A stretch of 64,000 nt of DNA from VXYL01 sp963666465 (GCA_963666465.1 OY762824.1:3286001-3350000); one strand, 5' to 3'; positions 9,108-18,508 are shown, counted from the stretch's first letter. Notes: a model not told the origin generated them from the letters alone. A program made the numbers and translations.

Positions 9108-9217
9108 GACTGTCTTTTTTTGCGACCTGTCGTTACCACCTTTGGCGTCGTGCCTTCGGAACGTGCCATGCGGCGCGATGGGTGGCTTGTGCCGAGCTCG
9201 AAGTGTGTGCGCCGTCG

Positions 9218-10957
9218 CTACTCGGTCCGCCGTTGCACCCGGATCGTCACGATATCGGCGTCGTGGTATTGCTGATGGCGGATGGTGGAGGCGAAGTGGC
9301 GGAGGAGGCGGAGGGAGACATCCTGCTCGGGCGAGGTTTCCATCGGCTCGCCGGCGAGGGCCATGCGGTCTTCGAGGTTGCCTTCACCGGAGGCGGCGAT
9401 GAACTCGAGGTCGGCGGCTTCGCGGTCGGCGCGGACGATGACCAGCAGGCGGCGGGGGCCGCCGTCGCTGTCGTGATGGTCCATCAGGCTCAGCACGGTC
9501 TCTTCCGCAGCAGCGCAGAGGCGGCGCGTGCCGGCCTCGCCCCAGCGGGCGCGATTCGCCACCATGGCGAGGAACTCGTTGATGGCCGGAAGCTCCTTCA
9601 CGTCCATCTGCGCTTCCATGCGCGCGCGGCGGCCGCGAGAGAAGTCGAGCAGCATCGACAGAAGGACAGCGGTGAGGCCCCCTGCTGTCATGCCGTTGCC
9701 AAGCAGCGCTCCCCACCAATCGCCCAGCCGGTCGGCGAAGATGGCCTGGTTCTGAAACCCGACGCCGACCCAGAACGAGATGCCGACGATGGCGCCCTTG
9801 CGGTAGTCGAGGCCGTCCTGCAGGGCGATCTTCATGCCGAGCACGAACAGCATGGAGAGCAGCGCGAGGAGGTAGGCGGCGGCGACCGGGCCGGGAATGG
9901 CCAGCAGCAGGGCCGTGATCTTGGGCAGAAAGGCGAAGGCAAGGAACAGAATGCCGATGTATATGCCCACCACACGGGCGCCGACACCGGTGAGTTCCGC
10001 CACCGCCGTGCTGGTGGAGTAGGTGGTGTTCGGCACCGTCCCGGCGATGCCGGAGAGCAGGTTGCCGAGGCCGTCGGCGTTCACGGCGCCCTGCACGGCG
10101 CGATAGTCCACCGCTCGCGCCTTGCGCCACGACACCCGCTGGATTGCCACCGAGTCGCCGATGGTCTCGATGGCGCCTACCAGAGTGACGAAGACGAAGG
10201 CCGGCAACAGCGCCCAGAATGTGGCGCCGAAGCTCAAGTCCCAGCTTGGCCACGCCGACAGGGACGGAATGCCCACCCAGGCGGCGTCCCGCACCGGGCC
10301 GAAGTCGAAGATGCCGTACCAGGACGCCACCGCGCTGCCGCCGGCGATGCCGATGACCGGCGCCCAGAGGCGAAAGTGGCCTTGGCCGCGCAGCACGAAG
10401 GCAAGCGTGGTGGCGAGCGTCGCGAAGGCGCTGATGGGGCCTGCCGCCGGGTCTGCATCCGCCGGCGCTTGCTTCAGCATGTCGAAGATGATCGGCGTGA
10501 CGGTGACGGTGATGAGCATGATGACGGTGCCGGCCACCGCCGGGGTGATGATCCGGCGCAGCCACGCCAGCCGCCAGCCGAGCAGGAACTGGAACAGTGA
10601 GGATATGACCACCAGTGTCGCCAGCATTGCCGGCCCGCCATCGGACAGTGCGGTGACGCAGACGGCGATGAATGCCCCCGATGTGCCCATCAACAGGATG
10701 TAGCCAGAGCCGATCCGGCCGACGCGCACGGCCTGGATGACGGTGGTGGCGCCGCTGATGAGGAGGGCGGCGAACACGGCCCAGGCGAGATATGCGCCAT
10801 CGCCCAGCCCTGCGCCACGGATGACCACCGCCGGGGTCAGAATGATGCCGGCGATGGTCAGCACCGCGTATTGCAGCGCCAGGCCAGCGGTCAGGGGCCG
10901 CGGCGGCTCCTCGTCCGCCTGGAACCGCACCCCTTGTCGCTCCGTTGTCTCTGCCAT
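9218..10957 (-). CDS. NCS2 xanthine/uracil-type permease with C-terminal ATPase-like domain
   Basis: A 579-residue protein. Residues about 20-440 form a nucleobase:cation symporter-2 transporter with about 12-14 hydrophobic segments and the family-like stretches GSGYILLMGTSGAFI, ETIGDSVAIQ and NLLSGIAGTVPNTTYS. Residues about 455-579 are soluble and look like a degenerate GHKL/HATPase_c_2 (anti-sigma-factor-like) domain: an N-box-like helix RRLCAAAEETVLSLMDHH and a closing EQDVSLRLLRHFASTIRH segment, but without the canonical Asn and DxGxG. Such a tail is absent from ordinary NCS2 permeases. It is a single gene, convergent with GST. The start at 10957 precedes a short cytoplasmic N-terminus. 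The transported base cannot be told from sequence. Confidence 0.85.
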   Translation of the reverse strand: MAETTERQGVRFQADEEPPRPLTAGLALQYAVLTIAGIILTPAVVIRGAGLGDGAYLAWAVFAALLISGATTVIQAVRVGRIGSGYILLMGTSGAFIAVCVTALSDGGPAMLATLVVISSLFQFLLGWRLAWLRRIITPAVAGTVIMLITVTVTPIIFDMLKQAPADADPAAGPISAFATLATTLAFVLRGQGHFRLWAPVIGIAGGSAVASWYGIFDFGPVRDAAWVGIPSLSAWPSWDLSFGATFWALLPAFVFVTLVGAIETIGDSVAIQRVSWRKARAVDYRAVQGAVNADGLGNLLSGIAGTVPNTTYSTSTAVAELTGVGARVVGIYIGILFLAFAFLPKITALLLAIPGPVAAAYLLALLSMLFVLGMKIALQDGLDYRKGAIVGISFWVGVGFQNQAIFADRLGDWWGALLGNGMTAGGLTAVLLSMLLDFSRGRRARMEAQMDVKELPAINEFLAMVANRARWGEAGTRRLCAAAEETVLSLMDHHDSDGGPRRLLVIVRADREAADLEFIAASGEGNLEDRMALAGEPMETSPEQDVSLRLLRHFASTIRHQQYHDADIVTIRVQRRTE

Positions 10958-11025
10958 CGCTCTCTTCCCTTGGCACTTGGTCCTTCAGAGGAGCGTGAAC
11001 CCGCCCAACACCTTGACCGCATGAC

Positions 11026-11916
11026 TCACCCGCCCATACCCGTCACATAGGGCGCCATGTCCATTCCCGGATACCGTGCGCCAACCCCCGCAATCGTCTC
11101 CTCCGTCCAGTACGAGTGCCCCGGAGGCGGAAAGCCCAGCAACTCCCGTTCCTCCGTGCTCGCCCGTTCTATCCATTCCCGGAACGCTGGCTTGATGGCC
11201 TGCGCGGACCAGCCGACAATGCCGAGCCACTTGTGCGCTGCTGGTGCATAGGTGATGAAGTGCCCCAGGCGGCCGGCGTCGGCGATGAACGACGTGCCGC
11301 GGTGGAATGTCCTCATGCCGTAGATGAGAAGGCACCCCGCCGGCACCACCACCTTCTGCTCGTTCTCGTAGAGGTCCGGCCGTTCCTCGCGCCGGAAGTG
11401 CGCCGGCCAGCGGATTCGATCCGGATAGTGCCGCCAGGAGCACACCGCAGTCGGCGCGTGCTCCGCGGTCACGTCCGTGTAGTAGAGGAGATACGCCGTC
11501 TGCCAATACTCCGGCAGGTTCGGCGGATAGGCCAGGGTGTGGTTGCCGTAGTCGCAGTGCATCACCTGGTCCTGATCCGCCGATGCTCCCTTGCACTTGG
11601 CGGAGAGGTGCGACTGCTCGCAGTAGATGTCGCCGTGGCCGATGTTCGCGGCTGCGAAGCGCTGAAGTTCAGGGTGCAGGGTGATGGCGTTGAGCCGCTT
11701 GCCGACGAACGGGAACTGATGCATGGGCGCCCGGTTGGGTCTCGGCTGGTCAGGTTTCGGCAGACTGGGATCATCGCAGTATTCCACCCAGCCGGGCAGA
11801 GCTTCGCGCAGTTCGTCGCGCGCCTCGGCGAGTTCCTCCGCCGTCAGGAACGGCGCGACGATGGCGTAGCCGTGCTCGCGGTAATGGGCGGCGTGCTCGT
11901 CGGTGATTCGAGTCAT
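11026..11916 (-). CDS. Phytanoyl-CoA dioxygenase (PhyH) family oxygenase
   Basis: About 296 residues. The Fe-binding HxD is in QVMHCDYGNHTL, the second His probably in MRTFHRGTSF, and the C-terminal Arg in GRLGHFITYAP. It begins with the usual helix that precedes the beta-helix core (HAAHYREHGYAIVAPFLTAEEL). The start at 11916 (MTRITDEH) is one of two closely spaced ATGs; the other is 11928. It is only distantly related to the PhyH protein at 7.0-8.2 kb and stands alone, in the same orientation as the NCS2 permease. The substrate is unknown. Confidence 0.85.
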   Translation of the reverse strand: MTRITDEHAAHYREHGYAIVAPFLTAEELAEARDELREALPGWVEYCDDPSLPKPDQPRPNRAPMHQFPFVGKRLNAITLHPELQRFAAANIGHGDIYCEQSHLSAKCKGASADQDQVMHCDYGNHTLAYPPNLPEYWQTAYLLYYTDVTAEHAPTAVCSWRHYPDRIRWPAHFRREERPDLYENEQKVVVPAGCLLIYGMRTFHRGTSFIADAGRLGHFITYAPAAHKWLGIVGWSAQAIKPAFREWIERASTEERELLGFPPPGHSYWTEETIAGVGARYPGMDMAPYVTGMGG

Positions 11917-12083
11917 CGCGTCTCTCATTGACTTGAGACGGGGAGTTTAGCCCGACTGCGTGTCTTCCGAGGTGCGGCATCTTGGATGACGAAACGCCCA
12001 GATCACGTGGTGTTGGGTGGTCTTGGCCAGACACTTGAGCCGAGCCAGGCAGCGTTTGCTGGCCAATGCCCAAGATCCTGCGC

Positions 12084-12242
12084 GGCAGTGTCTCACTTTG
12101 AATTTGCCTGACGTGGCGCATGGCTGTTCGCAACTGGCGACTGCGTCGATTTGCCTGCCGGGACCACTCCGGGGGGAGGGCGGGACACCCTCCCCCCGGG
12201 GGACGGTGCCAGACACTGCACAAGCCAAAGTGAGACTCTACC
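12084..12242. mobile_element. MITE-like element with 8-bp target duplication, copy 1
   Basis: 159 bp bounded by imperfect 13-bp inverted ends, GGCAGTGTCTCAC on the left and GTGAGACTCTACC on the right, and flanked by a perfect 8-bp direct repeat TCCTGCGC (12076-12083 and 12243-12250). The interior starts TTTGAATTTGCCTGACGTGG and ends CACAAGCCAAA, as in the copies at 38248-38393 and 56638-56936. It has no coding capacity, so it would depend on a transposase encoded elsewhere. Confidence 0.85.
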
Positions 12243-12949
12243 TCCTGCGCTTCGCGGTTGACATCGGCGTTCTGCGAGGTTACGGTGCCCGCTCTTTTTG
12301 TGGCGCAACCGGGGTGGGGCTTGGATGTGCGAGGGGACAGGCTGCTAGATGGGCATGTCGGCCACGCTCGATCGCGTTGGCAATGGGCCTCATTTGAGGC
12401 TCGGCGCTGCTTCCGAAGCTACGGCTAGAGTCTGACTAGTGGTCGTGCGAGATCGTCTGCGGGTGAGGTCCTCTTTGGCCGAGCGTTGTAATCCCCCCCC
12501 CCCCCCCGGAGGGCTGAGCCGCCAGCGCAGCGGGATGGGGCGGTTAGCCTGCCTTCGGAACCTTCGATTCCGCCTGCGCTGCGTGAGTTGGCGCTGACTG
12601 CCGATTTTTCTGTAGAACGAGTAGAGTCCACCCTACTTGGTCGGGCCTTCTTCGTTTCATTCGCGGTCGGCAGTTCTATGTCGGCGACGCTCTCGGCGAG
12701 GTCCTTGCAGAGGCGAAGGTTGGCCGCCCCTTTGGCCGACGCGATTCACGAATTCGATGGCTACTGGATTTACGCAGATTATTTCAACGTACCCGGGCTG
12801 CGTGCGGACGCGTTTCGGTTCCTTTCGGCACGCCTGAATCCTTTCCATAGGAAGAACGTGCCGGATGAGCCTCGTCCGGTCAGGGTTTACACATATGGCT
12901 ATTGCCTGTTCGTAGTGCAGAATCGGCCTCGCGGTACAATGTTGGGCAA
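12243..12949. other. Non-coding stretch with a 15-C homopolymer
   Basis: About 700 bp with no gene I can support. Positions 12493-12507 are an uninterrupted run of 15 C. A possible frame at 12588-13124 overlaps the start of the fusion protein gene and shows no recognisable family. Promoters for the downstream export cassette should lie in its last 300 bp. Confidence 0.5.
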
Positions 12950-14185
12950 ATGGACACGGCAAGACTTCAGCGACGATGGCCCAGGTGGACGTTCTGGGCT
13001 TTGGGCGGGCTCGGCGTGGTCGTCGCTATGCTGGTGGGCGGACAGCTACTCGGCGGGCGCGGCATCGACGCGGAAGCGGTCTTCGTTGCTGAGGTCCAAG
13101 GGGGACAATTCGACGTCGTGGTAGCTGCGGACGGTGTGATTCGGCCCAAAGTCGAAGAGGTCGTTGCCGCTCGAGTCGAGGGAACGGCAAAGGACGTGCC
13201 GGTGCAATCGGGGCAGACGGTGACTGCGGACGCGCCGCTGGTGGTGCTCGAGAACGACGAAGTAGAGGATGCCTATGTCCATGCGGTCTGGGAGGCGCGT
13301 GTGGCGGCAGCGGACGCCGCTGCGGACGAGAACGCCGCTGAGAACACGATCCAAGACATCGAGGCCTCCCTCGCGAGGACTCGACTAGAACTCAAGAAGC
13401 AGGAGCTTTTCATCGCCGCGCAGGATGCACTGCCCAAACTTTCCATTCCGAAAGTGGATTACGAAGTCCGCAAGCTGGAGGCGTCCAATCTAGCACGCGT
13501 TGTCGACATTGAAGTCGCCAGATTGGAGCGCTACCGGACTTTTGGGTCGTTGCTCCGTGCGGCACGGGAAGCGAAGCGCCTGAAAGCGGAGAATCTGCTC
13601 GCGGCAGCAGAGAAGAGGCGAAACAACCTTACCGTCCGGTCGCCCATCTCGGGCACCGCCTCCGTGTCCACGGACATCGTCATCGGTCGGCGTGTGGCTA
13701 GAGGCGACGCCATCGGGCGCATTGTCGGTGCCCAAGGGTACTTCGCCGAACTGGAGGTTCCGGAGTACTGGGCGGGTGCCGTGGCGATTTCCGATTTAGC
13801 GACTGTCGAAACATCACGGGGGGAACTCGCTGGTGAGGTGGTCGCTATTGACCCGGACGTGGTCGACGGCAGGGTGCTGGTCAAGGTCGACCTGGGGCAG
13901 CTACCGGACCCACTTCTGCCGGGCTTAACGGTCAATGGCCGAATCGTGACCGATTCGATCAGCGACACCGTGTATGTTCGGAAGCCGGTGCATGCGCGCG
14001 AGCGCGCATCACAGGAACTGTACCGATATGAGGCAGCATCCGGGTCGTACGTCGCGACCGATGTCGTTTTCGGTCGCGCTTCGGCGACGGAGATACAGGT
14101 CGTGCTTGGTCTTTCGCCCGGTGACCGGGTGATAGTTTCGGACGTCGCACAGCTGTCTGGCAGCGACGCGATCCAGTTGCGGTAG
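12950..14185 (+). CDS. HlyD/MacA-like membrane fusion protein
   Basis: A 411-residue periplasmic adaptor. Residues about 12-35 form one membrane anchor (FWALGGLGVVVAMLVGG). The split biotinyl-lipoyl halves follow, first VVAARVEGTAKDVPVQSGQTV and then, after a long helical hairpin (about residues 110-220), NNLTVRSPISGTASV. A beta-barrel domain (YFAELEVPEYW) and a membrane-proximal domain close it. The start at 12950 (MDTARLQ) places the anchor properly; the longer frame from 12902 adds nothing family-like. It heads a four-gene cassette with an ABC ATPase 12 bp downstream and a large permease, a MacAB-type arrangement, probably for export or lipoprotein/peptide efflux. Confidence 0.88.
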   Translation: MDTARLQRRWPRWTFWALGGLGVVVAMLVGGQLLGGRGIDAEAVFVAEVQGGQFDVVVAADGVIRPKVEEVVAARVEGTAKDVPVQSGQTVTADAPLVVLENDEVEDAYVHAVWEARVAAADAAADENAAENTIQDIEASLARTRLELKKQELFIAAQDALPKLSIPKVDYEVRKLEASNLARVVDIEVARLERYRTFGSLLRAAREAKRLKAENLLAAAEKRRNNLTVRSPISGTASVSTDIVIGRRVARGDAIGRIVGAQGYFAELEVPEYWAGAVAISDLATVETSRGELAGEVVAIDPDVVDGRVLVKVDLGQLPDPLLPGLTVNGRIVTDSISDTVYVRKPVHARERASQELYRYEAASGSYVATDVVFGRASATEIQVVLGLSPGDRVIVSDVAQLSGSDAIQLR

Positions 14186-14196
14186 GGCATACGGCG

Positions 14197-14883
14197 GTGG
14201 CGAATGCGGCAATCATCGAATGCGTGAACATGTCACGCGTCTATACCACTACCACGATTGAGACTCGAGCGGTGGATTGTGTAGATCTAAGCATCGATCG
14301 TGGGGAGTACGTCTCGATCACCGGCACGTCCGGGAGCGGGAAGTCGACGCTCTTGGCTGTCATGGGCCTGCTCGAACCAGCGACTACGGGCCATGTCCTG
14401 ATTGACGGAAAGGATACCGCATTGATGGTTGAGCGTCAGCGGTGCTTGATCCGAAATCGGGAGATCGGGTTCGTTTTTCAATCCTTCGACCTGATTGACG
14501 ACCTGACTGTTTTCGCCAATATCGAACTTCCACTGACTTATCGCAAAGGCGTGCGGCGCGCGGAACGACGAGACCGTGTTGAGCGCATACTCGATGCCGT
14601 AGATCTTAGGCACCGGGCAAAGCACTATCGGCCACAGCTTTCCGGAGGCCAACAGCAGCGTACGGCCGTTGGCCGTGCGGTAGTCGGTGATCCGACGGTC
14701 ATCCTGGCGGACGAGCCTACCGGCAATTTGGACTCGCAGAATACCCGACGGATCATTGGCATCCTGGAAAAAATGAACCGGAACGGGATAGCGCTCTGCA
14801 TCGTAACGCACGACCACGATCTGGCCAATCGTGCCGATCGGCGGCTGCACATGCACGATGGCAGCTTCAAGGCGATCCCATAA
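14197..14883 (+). CDS. ABC transporter ATP-binding protein, MacB/LolD type
   Basis: A 228-residue nucleotide-binding subunit starting with GTG. The Walker A motif is GTSGSGKST (Lys at about residue 49), the Q-loop lies in FVFQSFDLIDDL, the signature is LSGGQQQR, the Walker B is VILADEPTGNLD and the switch His is in IVTHDHD. The DEPTGNLD wording and compact size place it in the MacB/LolD/FtsE group that works with FtsX-fold permeases. It sits between the fusion protein and the permease, only 15 bp before the latter, so the three form one complex. Confidence 0.93.
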   Translation: MANAAIIECVNMSRVYTTTTIETRAVDCVDLSIDRGEYVSITGTSGSGKSTLLAVMGLLEPATTGHVLIDGKDTALMVERQRCLIRNREIGFVFQSFDLIDDLTVFANIELPLTYRKGVRRAERRDRVERILDAVDLRHRAKHYRPQLSGGQQQRTAVGRAVVGDPTVILADEPTGNLDSQNTRRIIGILEKMNRNGIALCIVTHDHDLANRADRRLHMHDGSFKAIP

Positions 14884-14898
14884 AAGGGTACGCATCAC

Positions 14899-17250
14899 AT
14901 GGAGCGTATGTTTTTCGATATAGCTGCGGCGGGCCGAAGCGTGATCCGGCACTGGCGGACCGCTATGGTCAATGTCGGTCTGATGGCAGCGGGTTTGGTT
15001 GGGACGTGCGTTTTCGTCAGTCTCTCCGATGCCACGATCGAAGGAGAGTTGGGGTTCGCACACGCCGAGCGCTTGCGTTCGATAGATGCCATCGTTGACG
15101 GAGTGGAATTTACCGGCAACAGTCTGTCTGCGGCGGAACTGTCATTGATCGTTGCTGCGGGTGTGTTCAACGGCGTTACGGTCATGCGGCGCGAGCAATA
15201 CAAGGTTGCGCTTGCGAGGGACCGGAGCAGATGGTTCGCTGGTGCGCGGGCGGATGCTGCAATGGCATCGGTCCTGGGCGTCGACCCATTGCTGGGTCGA
15301 TGGTTCCTGCCGTCGGATGTTGCCCCGGGGGCGGCGCCGGTGGCGGTCATCGGCTTTGACATCTGGCAGAGGGTGTTCGACGGTGATTCGTCGGCACTCG
15401 GTTCCTTTGTCGCCGTCAATGACGTCAGGCGTGAGGTCGTTGGCGTGATGCCGGAAGGGTTCGCTTTCCCGCTGCATGAGCAGCTTTGGCTGCCTCTGGA
15501 TGTCCCGACATCGACAGGGCCGCAAGATCGAAGACGATATGCGGCTTTCGGAGCCTTGGGCGAGCGAATCTCTGAGCGGAGGGCGAGCGTTGCGGTGGCA
15601 AGCGCCGTTCGAGCCGCCGGAACAGCCGCAATCGTGGACCGGAGCGCTCAAGTCAGGCGTGTACAGTTGTCGGCGATTGGCGGCGGCGTAGGTGTTTTGG
15701 TCGTCCGCACGATGGAAGTCACTTCCTTTTTGATCTACGTGGTGGCGTGTGTCAACGCGATGGGGCTGTTGGCAGGTCGGGCGATTGGCAGGTTAAAGGA
15801 AATCAGGGTTCGCAAGGTGGTGGGGGCGTCGACCGCGCGCCTGCTCTGGCAGTTCACGCTCGAGGGCCTTGTCATTAGCTGCATCTCGATAATTGTGGCC
15901 ATTCCGGTTGCCGTGTCAGCGCTGGGGCACTTGGAACAGCTCGTGTTTGCGAACATTGCGGCTGCGCCCTTTTGGTGGAGTTTCGGTCTCTCACCAAGGG
16001 CTGTCTGGATTGCCGTGACGGCGGTCCCGATCGGAAGTCTGGCAGTCGGCTTCCTTCCCGTGATCGCCACCGTTGGCCTGGGAGCGATGCGCGGGAATCC
16101 GAGGCGCCGGTCAGCATCGCGTGCGCTCGGACTAGGCCTGGTGCTCTTGCAGACGTTCGTCTGCATTTTGCTTTCAACGGTCGCGCTGGGCTTCCTGCGT
16201 ACGCTCTGGGACAGAACCGAGAACAGCCTCGGCTTCGCGCCGGATCGGTTCCTGCATGCGCAGATTGAATTGCCGGAAGCAGCCACGCAGCGGGACGGCG
16301 TCTTCGCCAAAGTCGTTGAGGACGTGGAGCGCGCGGTTCTTGCGGTCCCGGGCTTTGATGGGGCGGCAGTGACGGACTTCACGCCCGGAGTCGGCACCCG
16401 TGGCGCCATCGTTCGACGCTCGGACGGAACGACGCTCGAAGTGAATCTGTCGGGGGTCTCCAACGGGTTTTTCGAGGTAGCTGTTCCTGTTGTCACGATG
16501 CGGTGGGGCGCGTTGGCTGGCGGGTTGCTGCGGGACCGGCAGGCGGTCGTAACCGAGAGGTTTCTTGAGGCCTCGGACGACCGACACTTCGTGTTCTCAT
16601 CGGCACCCGGACTACCCTGGCGGGCCGCGGGCGTGGTAGGCGACGTGACGATGGGCAGCGGCTATCAGCCGGGCGACGAGGACCCAACCGTGTTTGTCGC
16701 GCTTCGGCCACAAAGGCTGCTCTCGGTGCTGTTGCGATACGCGGACGAACCCTTCGCTGGCGCCGTCGAGGAGGGACGCAAGGCTCTTGCTGCGGCCGCG
16801 CCCGGCATTGAGGTGTTCGAAGTCCTCGCGTTGAGGCAAGTCATCGAAAGGAACGCTGCGGGTATGCCAATGGTTGCGCAGGTGCTGTTGGTCGCCGCCT
16901 CGGCAGCGGCAGTTTTCGCTTTTGCCGGATTGGTCGGGGTGCTGGGTAAGCACACGACGCAGGCTCGTCGGGAAATCGGCATTAGACGCTCGCTCGGCGC
17001 AGGTGTGGTGGACATCGTCAGGCAGGTTGGTGGTAGGGTCTGGGTGGCAGCGCTTGCAGGGGTGGCTGGTGGGGTCGCCTGCTCCATCTATGTTCAAACA
17101 CTTCTTGAAGGCATGGGATTGGTAGATGCGGCGTGGATATGGGACGCAATATGTGGGGCGGTTGTGTTGGTGGTTGCCGGCGTCTGCAGCGCCGGGACTG
17201 TGTTTTGGCTAATGGACGATTCTCCCTACGGGGGAGTGCGGGAGTCCTGA
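14899..17250 (+). CDS. MacB/FtsX-like ABC permease (ADOP-like, duplicated)
   Basis: A 783-residue permease. The layout is an N-terminal hydrophobic segment (about residues 22-42), a large periplasmic MacB_PCD-like region (about 45-260, with FNGVTVMRREQYKV and VNDVRREVVGVMPEGFAFP), a first FtsX block (about 270-400), a second periplasmic region (about 430-640) and a second FtsX block (about 650-780, with ARREIGIRRSLGAG). Each FtsX block has the typical KEIRVRKVVGAST or REIGIRRSLGAG coupling segment. This two-fold design matches MacB-like and ADOP-type permeases. It is cotranscribed with the ATPase and fusion protein. The substrate is not evident. Confidence 0.87.
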   Translation: MERMFFDIAAAGRSVIRHWRTAMVNVGLMAAGLVGTCVFVSLSDATIEGELGFAHAERLRSIDAIVDGVEFTGNSLSAAELSLIVAAGVFNGVTVMRREQYKVALARDRSRWFAGARADAAMASVLGVDPLLGRWFLPSDVAPGAAPVAVIGFDIWQRVFDGDSSALGSFVAVNDVRREVVGVMPEGFAFPLHEQLWLPLDVPTSTGPQDRRRYAAFGALGERISERRASVAVASAVRAAGTAAIVDRSAQVRRVQLSAIGGGVGVLVVRTMEVTSFLIYVVACVNAMGLLAGRAIGRLKEIRVRKVVGASTARLLWQFTLEGLVISCISIIVAIPVAVSALGHLEQLVFANIAAAPFWWSFGLSPRAVWIAVTAVPIGSLAVGFLPVIATVGLGAMRGNPRRRSASRALGLGLVLLQTFVCILLSTVALGFLRTLWDRTENSLGFAPDRFLHAQIELPEAATQRDGVFAKVVEDVERAVLAVPGFDGAAVTDFTPGVGTRGAIVRRSDGTTLEVNLSGVSNGFFEVAVPVVTMRWGALAGGLLRDRQAVVTERFLEASDDRHFVFSSAPGLPWRAAGVVGDVTMGSGYQPGDEDPTVFVALRPQRLLSVLLRYADEPFAGAVEEGRKALAAAAPGIEVFEVLALRQVIERNAAGMPMVAQVLLVAASAAAVFAFAGLVGVLGKHTTQARREIGIRRSLGAGVVDIVRQVGGRVWVAALAGVAGGVACSIYVQTLLEGMGLVDAAWIWDAICGAVVLVVAGVCSAGTVFWLMDDSPYGGVRES

Positions 17251-17269
17251 CTTGACGAGGGATGTCTAA

Positions 17270-18220
17270 ATGATCGCGGACGTTCTCAAGGGAGCGGCAA
17301 GGAGCATCGCCGGTGTGATCACGTGTTTGGTCACCATCATTGCGTTGGGCGATGCATCCGAAAACACAGGCGGAGACAATGCCTCTCCACCAGTCGCCAC
17401 GTTTAAAGACTGCGACCTCTGCCCGTTAATGGCTGTCGTCCCGCCTGGTTCGTTTCGGATGGGGTCGCCGGCATCCGAACTGGGGCATTCCGACAATGAG
17501 ACGCCGGTTCACGACGTCACTGTTGCGAGGGCCTTCGCCCTCGGCGTCCACGAGGTTACGTTCGACGAGTTCGATGCCTGCCACGAGGCAGGTGGCTGTG
17601 ACGATTCTCCACCGACCACCGGATGGATGGCAAAATTAGGTTGGGGCCGAACGGGAGGTTGGGAACGTGGACGGCGGCCGGTCATCAAGGTGAGTTGGCG
17701 CGACGCTCGTGAATACGTGGGTTGGTTGGCGGAGCACACGGGGAAGCAGTACCGGCTCCCCTCTGAAGCGGAGTGGGAATACGCAGCCCGTGCAGGCACA
17801 CAAACGCCGTTCTATTTCGGCGAGACCATATCGACCGACCTCGCAAACTATCGAGGGACGCATGTCTATGGCAACGGACGCGCCGGCGTGTTCAGAGGTC
17901 GCACGGTCGATGTGGGCAGCTTTGTGCCCAACCGCTTCGGCATCTACGACATGCACGGCAACGTCTGGGAGTGGGTGGAGGACTGCTGGCATGTAAACTA
18001 CCTGCAGGCGCCCGTCGATGGCAGCGCACGAACCGCCAAGGCATGCGGGGAGCGAGTGCTCCGCGGCGGAGGCTGGGCGAACTCTCCAGGCGGTCTCCGT
18101 TCCGCCATGCGCATCCCGAACCGAGCTGGAGTCAACAGCGACATTGTGGGCTTTCGCGTCGCGCGCTCCCTGCACGCGCAAGAAATCGAGCAACACGCGG
18201 GCCCGTCAGTACAGCCCTAG
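17270..18220 (+). CDS. FGE-sulfatase (SUMF1)-fold protein without catalytic cysteines
   Basis: A 316-residue protein with a hydrophobic N-terminal segment (about residues 10-27, signal or anchor) and a complete formylglycine-generating-enzyme fold: CDLCPLMAVVPPGSFRMGSP, HEVTFDEFDAC, YRLPSEAEWEYAARAG, GIYDMHGNVWEWVEDCW, VLRGGGWANSPGGLRSAMR and VGFRVARSL. True FGEs carry two cysteines in the region after the RGGSW-like motif; here it reads RGGGWANSPGG with none. It is therefore more likely a binding or EgtB/PvdO-like relative than a sulfatase activator. It lies 20 bp after the permease and may be a periplasmic partner of the exporter. Its TAG stop sits in a CTAG that borders a family-4 hairpin repeat. 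Confidence 0.87.
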   Translation: MIADVLKGAARSIAGVITCLVTIIALGDASENTGGDNASPPVATFKDCDLCPLMAVVPPGSFRMGSPASELGHSDNETPVHDVTVARAFALGVHEVTFDEFDACHEAGGCDDSPPTTGWMAKLGWGRTGGWERGRRPVIKVSWRDAREYVGWLAEHTGKQYRLPSEAEWEYAARAGTQTPFYFGETISTDLANYRGTHVYGNGRAGVFRGRTVDVGSFVPNRFGIYDMHGNVWEWVEDCWHVNYLQAPVDGSARTAKACGERVLRGGGWANSPGGLRSAMRIPNRAGVNSDIVGFRVARSLHAQEIEQHAGPSVQP

Positions 18221-18316
18221 CGCCGCTTCGCGAGGCTTAAGGCAGTTTTCGCTGGCGCGAAAACTGCGAAGGGAGTACGCGACCGTTCTCCAACTCGACA
18301 GTTTTCTGCGGCGCTT
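18221..18316 (+). repeat. Family-4 hairpin repeat, copy 2
   Basis: Starts directly at the CTAG (18217-18220) that holds the upstream stop codon. Positions 18243-18266 form a perfect 10-bp stem, CAGTTTTCGC against GCGAAAACTG with a TGGC loop, which may terminate the export operon. The rest matches the copy at 9039-9107. The remainder of the gap to 18508 shows no gene. Confidence 0.65.
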
Positions 18317-18508
18317 ACCTCCTGGCTCAGAGGCGGCGCAAATGCCCCTCCGATCACTCCCTTAGTGGGAGAGTCGAGAAAGGCATCGCCTTCCCCGGTT
18401 GGGGTACGCGGTGCCAATGCACCTGCGCGTGTGCCCACAGCCCCCCGCGGGTCGAAAGAAGCGCCCCTCGGCCCAAGGGAAGGCAGGATGCCATCACCAA
18501 GGCCCGCA

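Noticed and set aside
12588..13124. 178-codon plus-strand frame before the fusion protein
   Set aside because: Overlaps the well-supported fusion protein start by 175 bp and shows no family pattern; the middle (FDGYWIYADYFNVPGLR) looks somewhat protein-like but is not enough to call.
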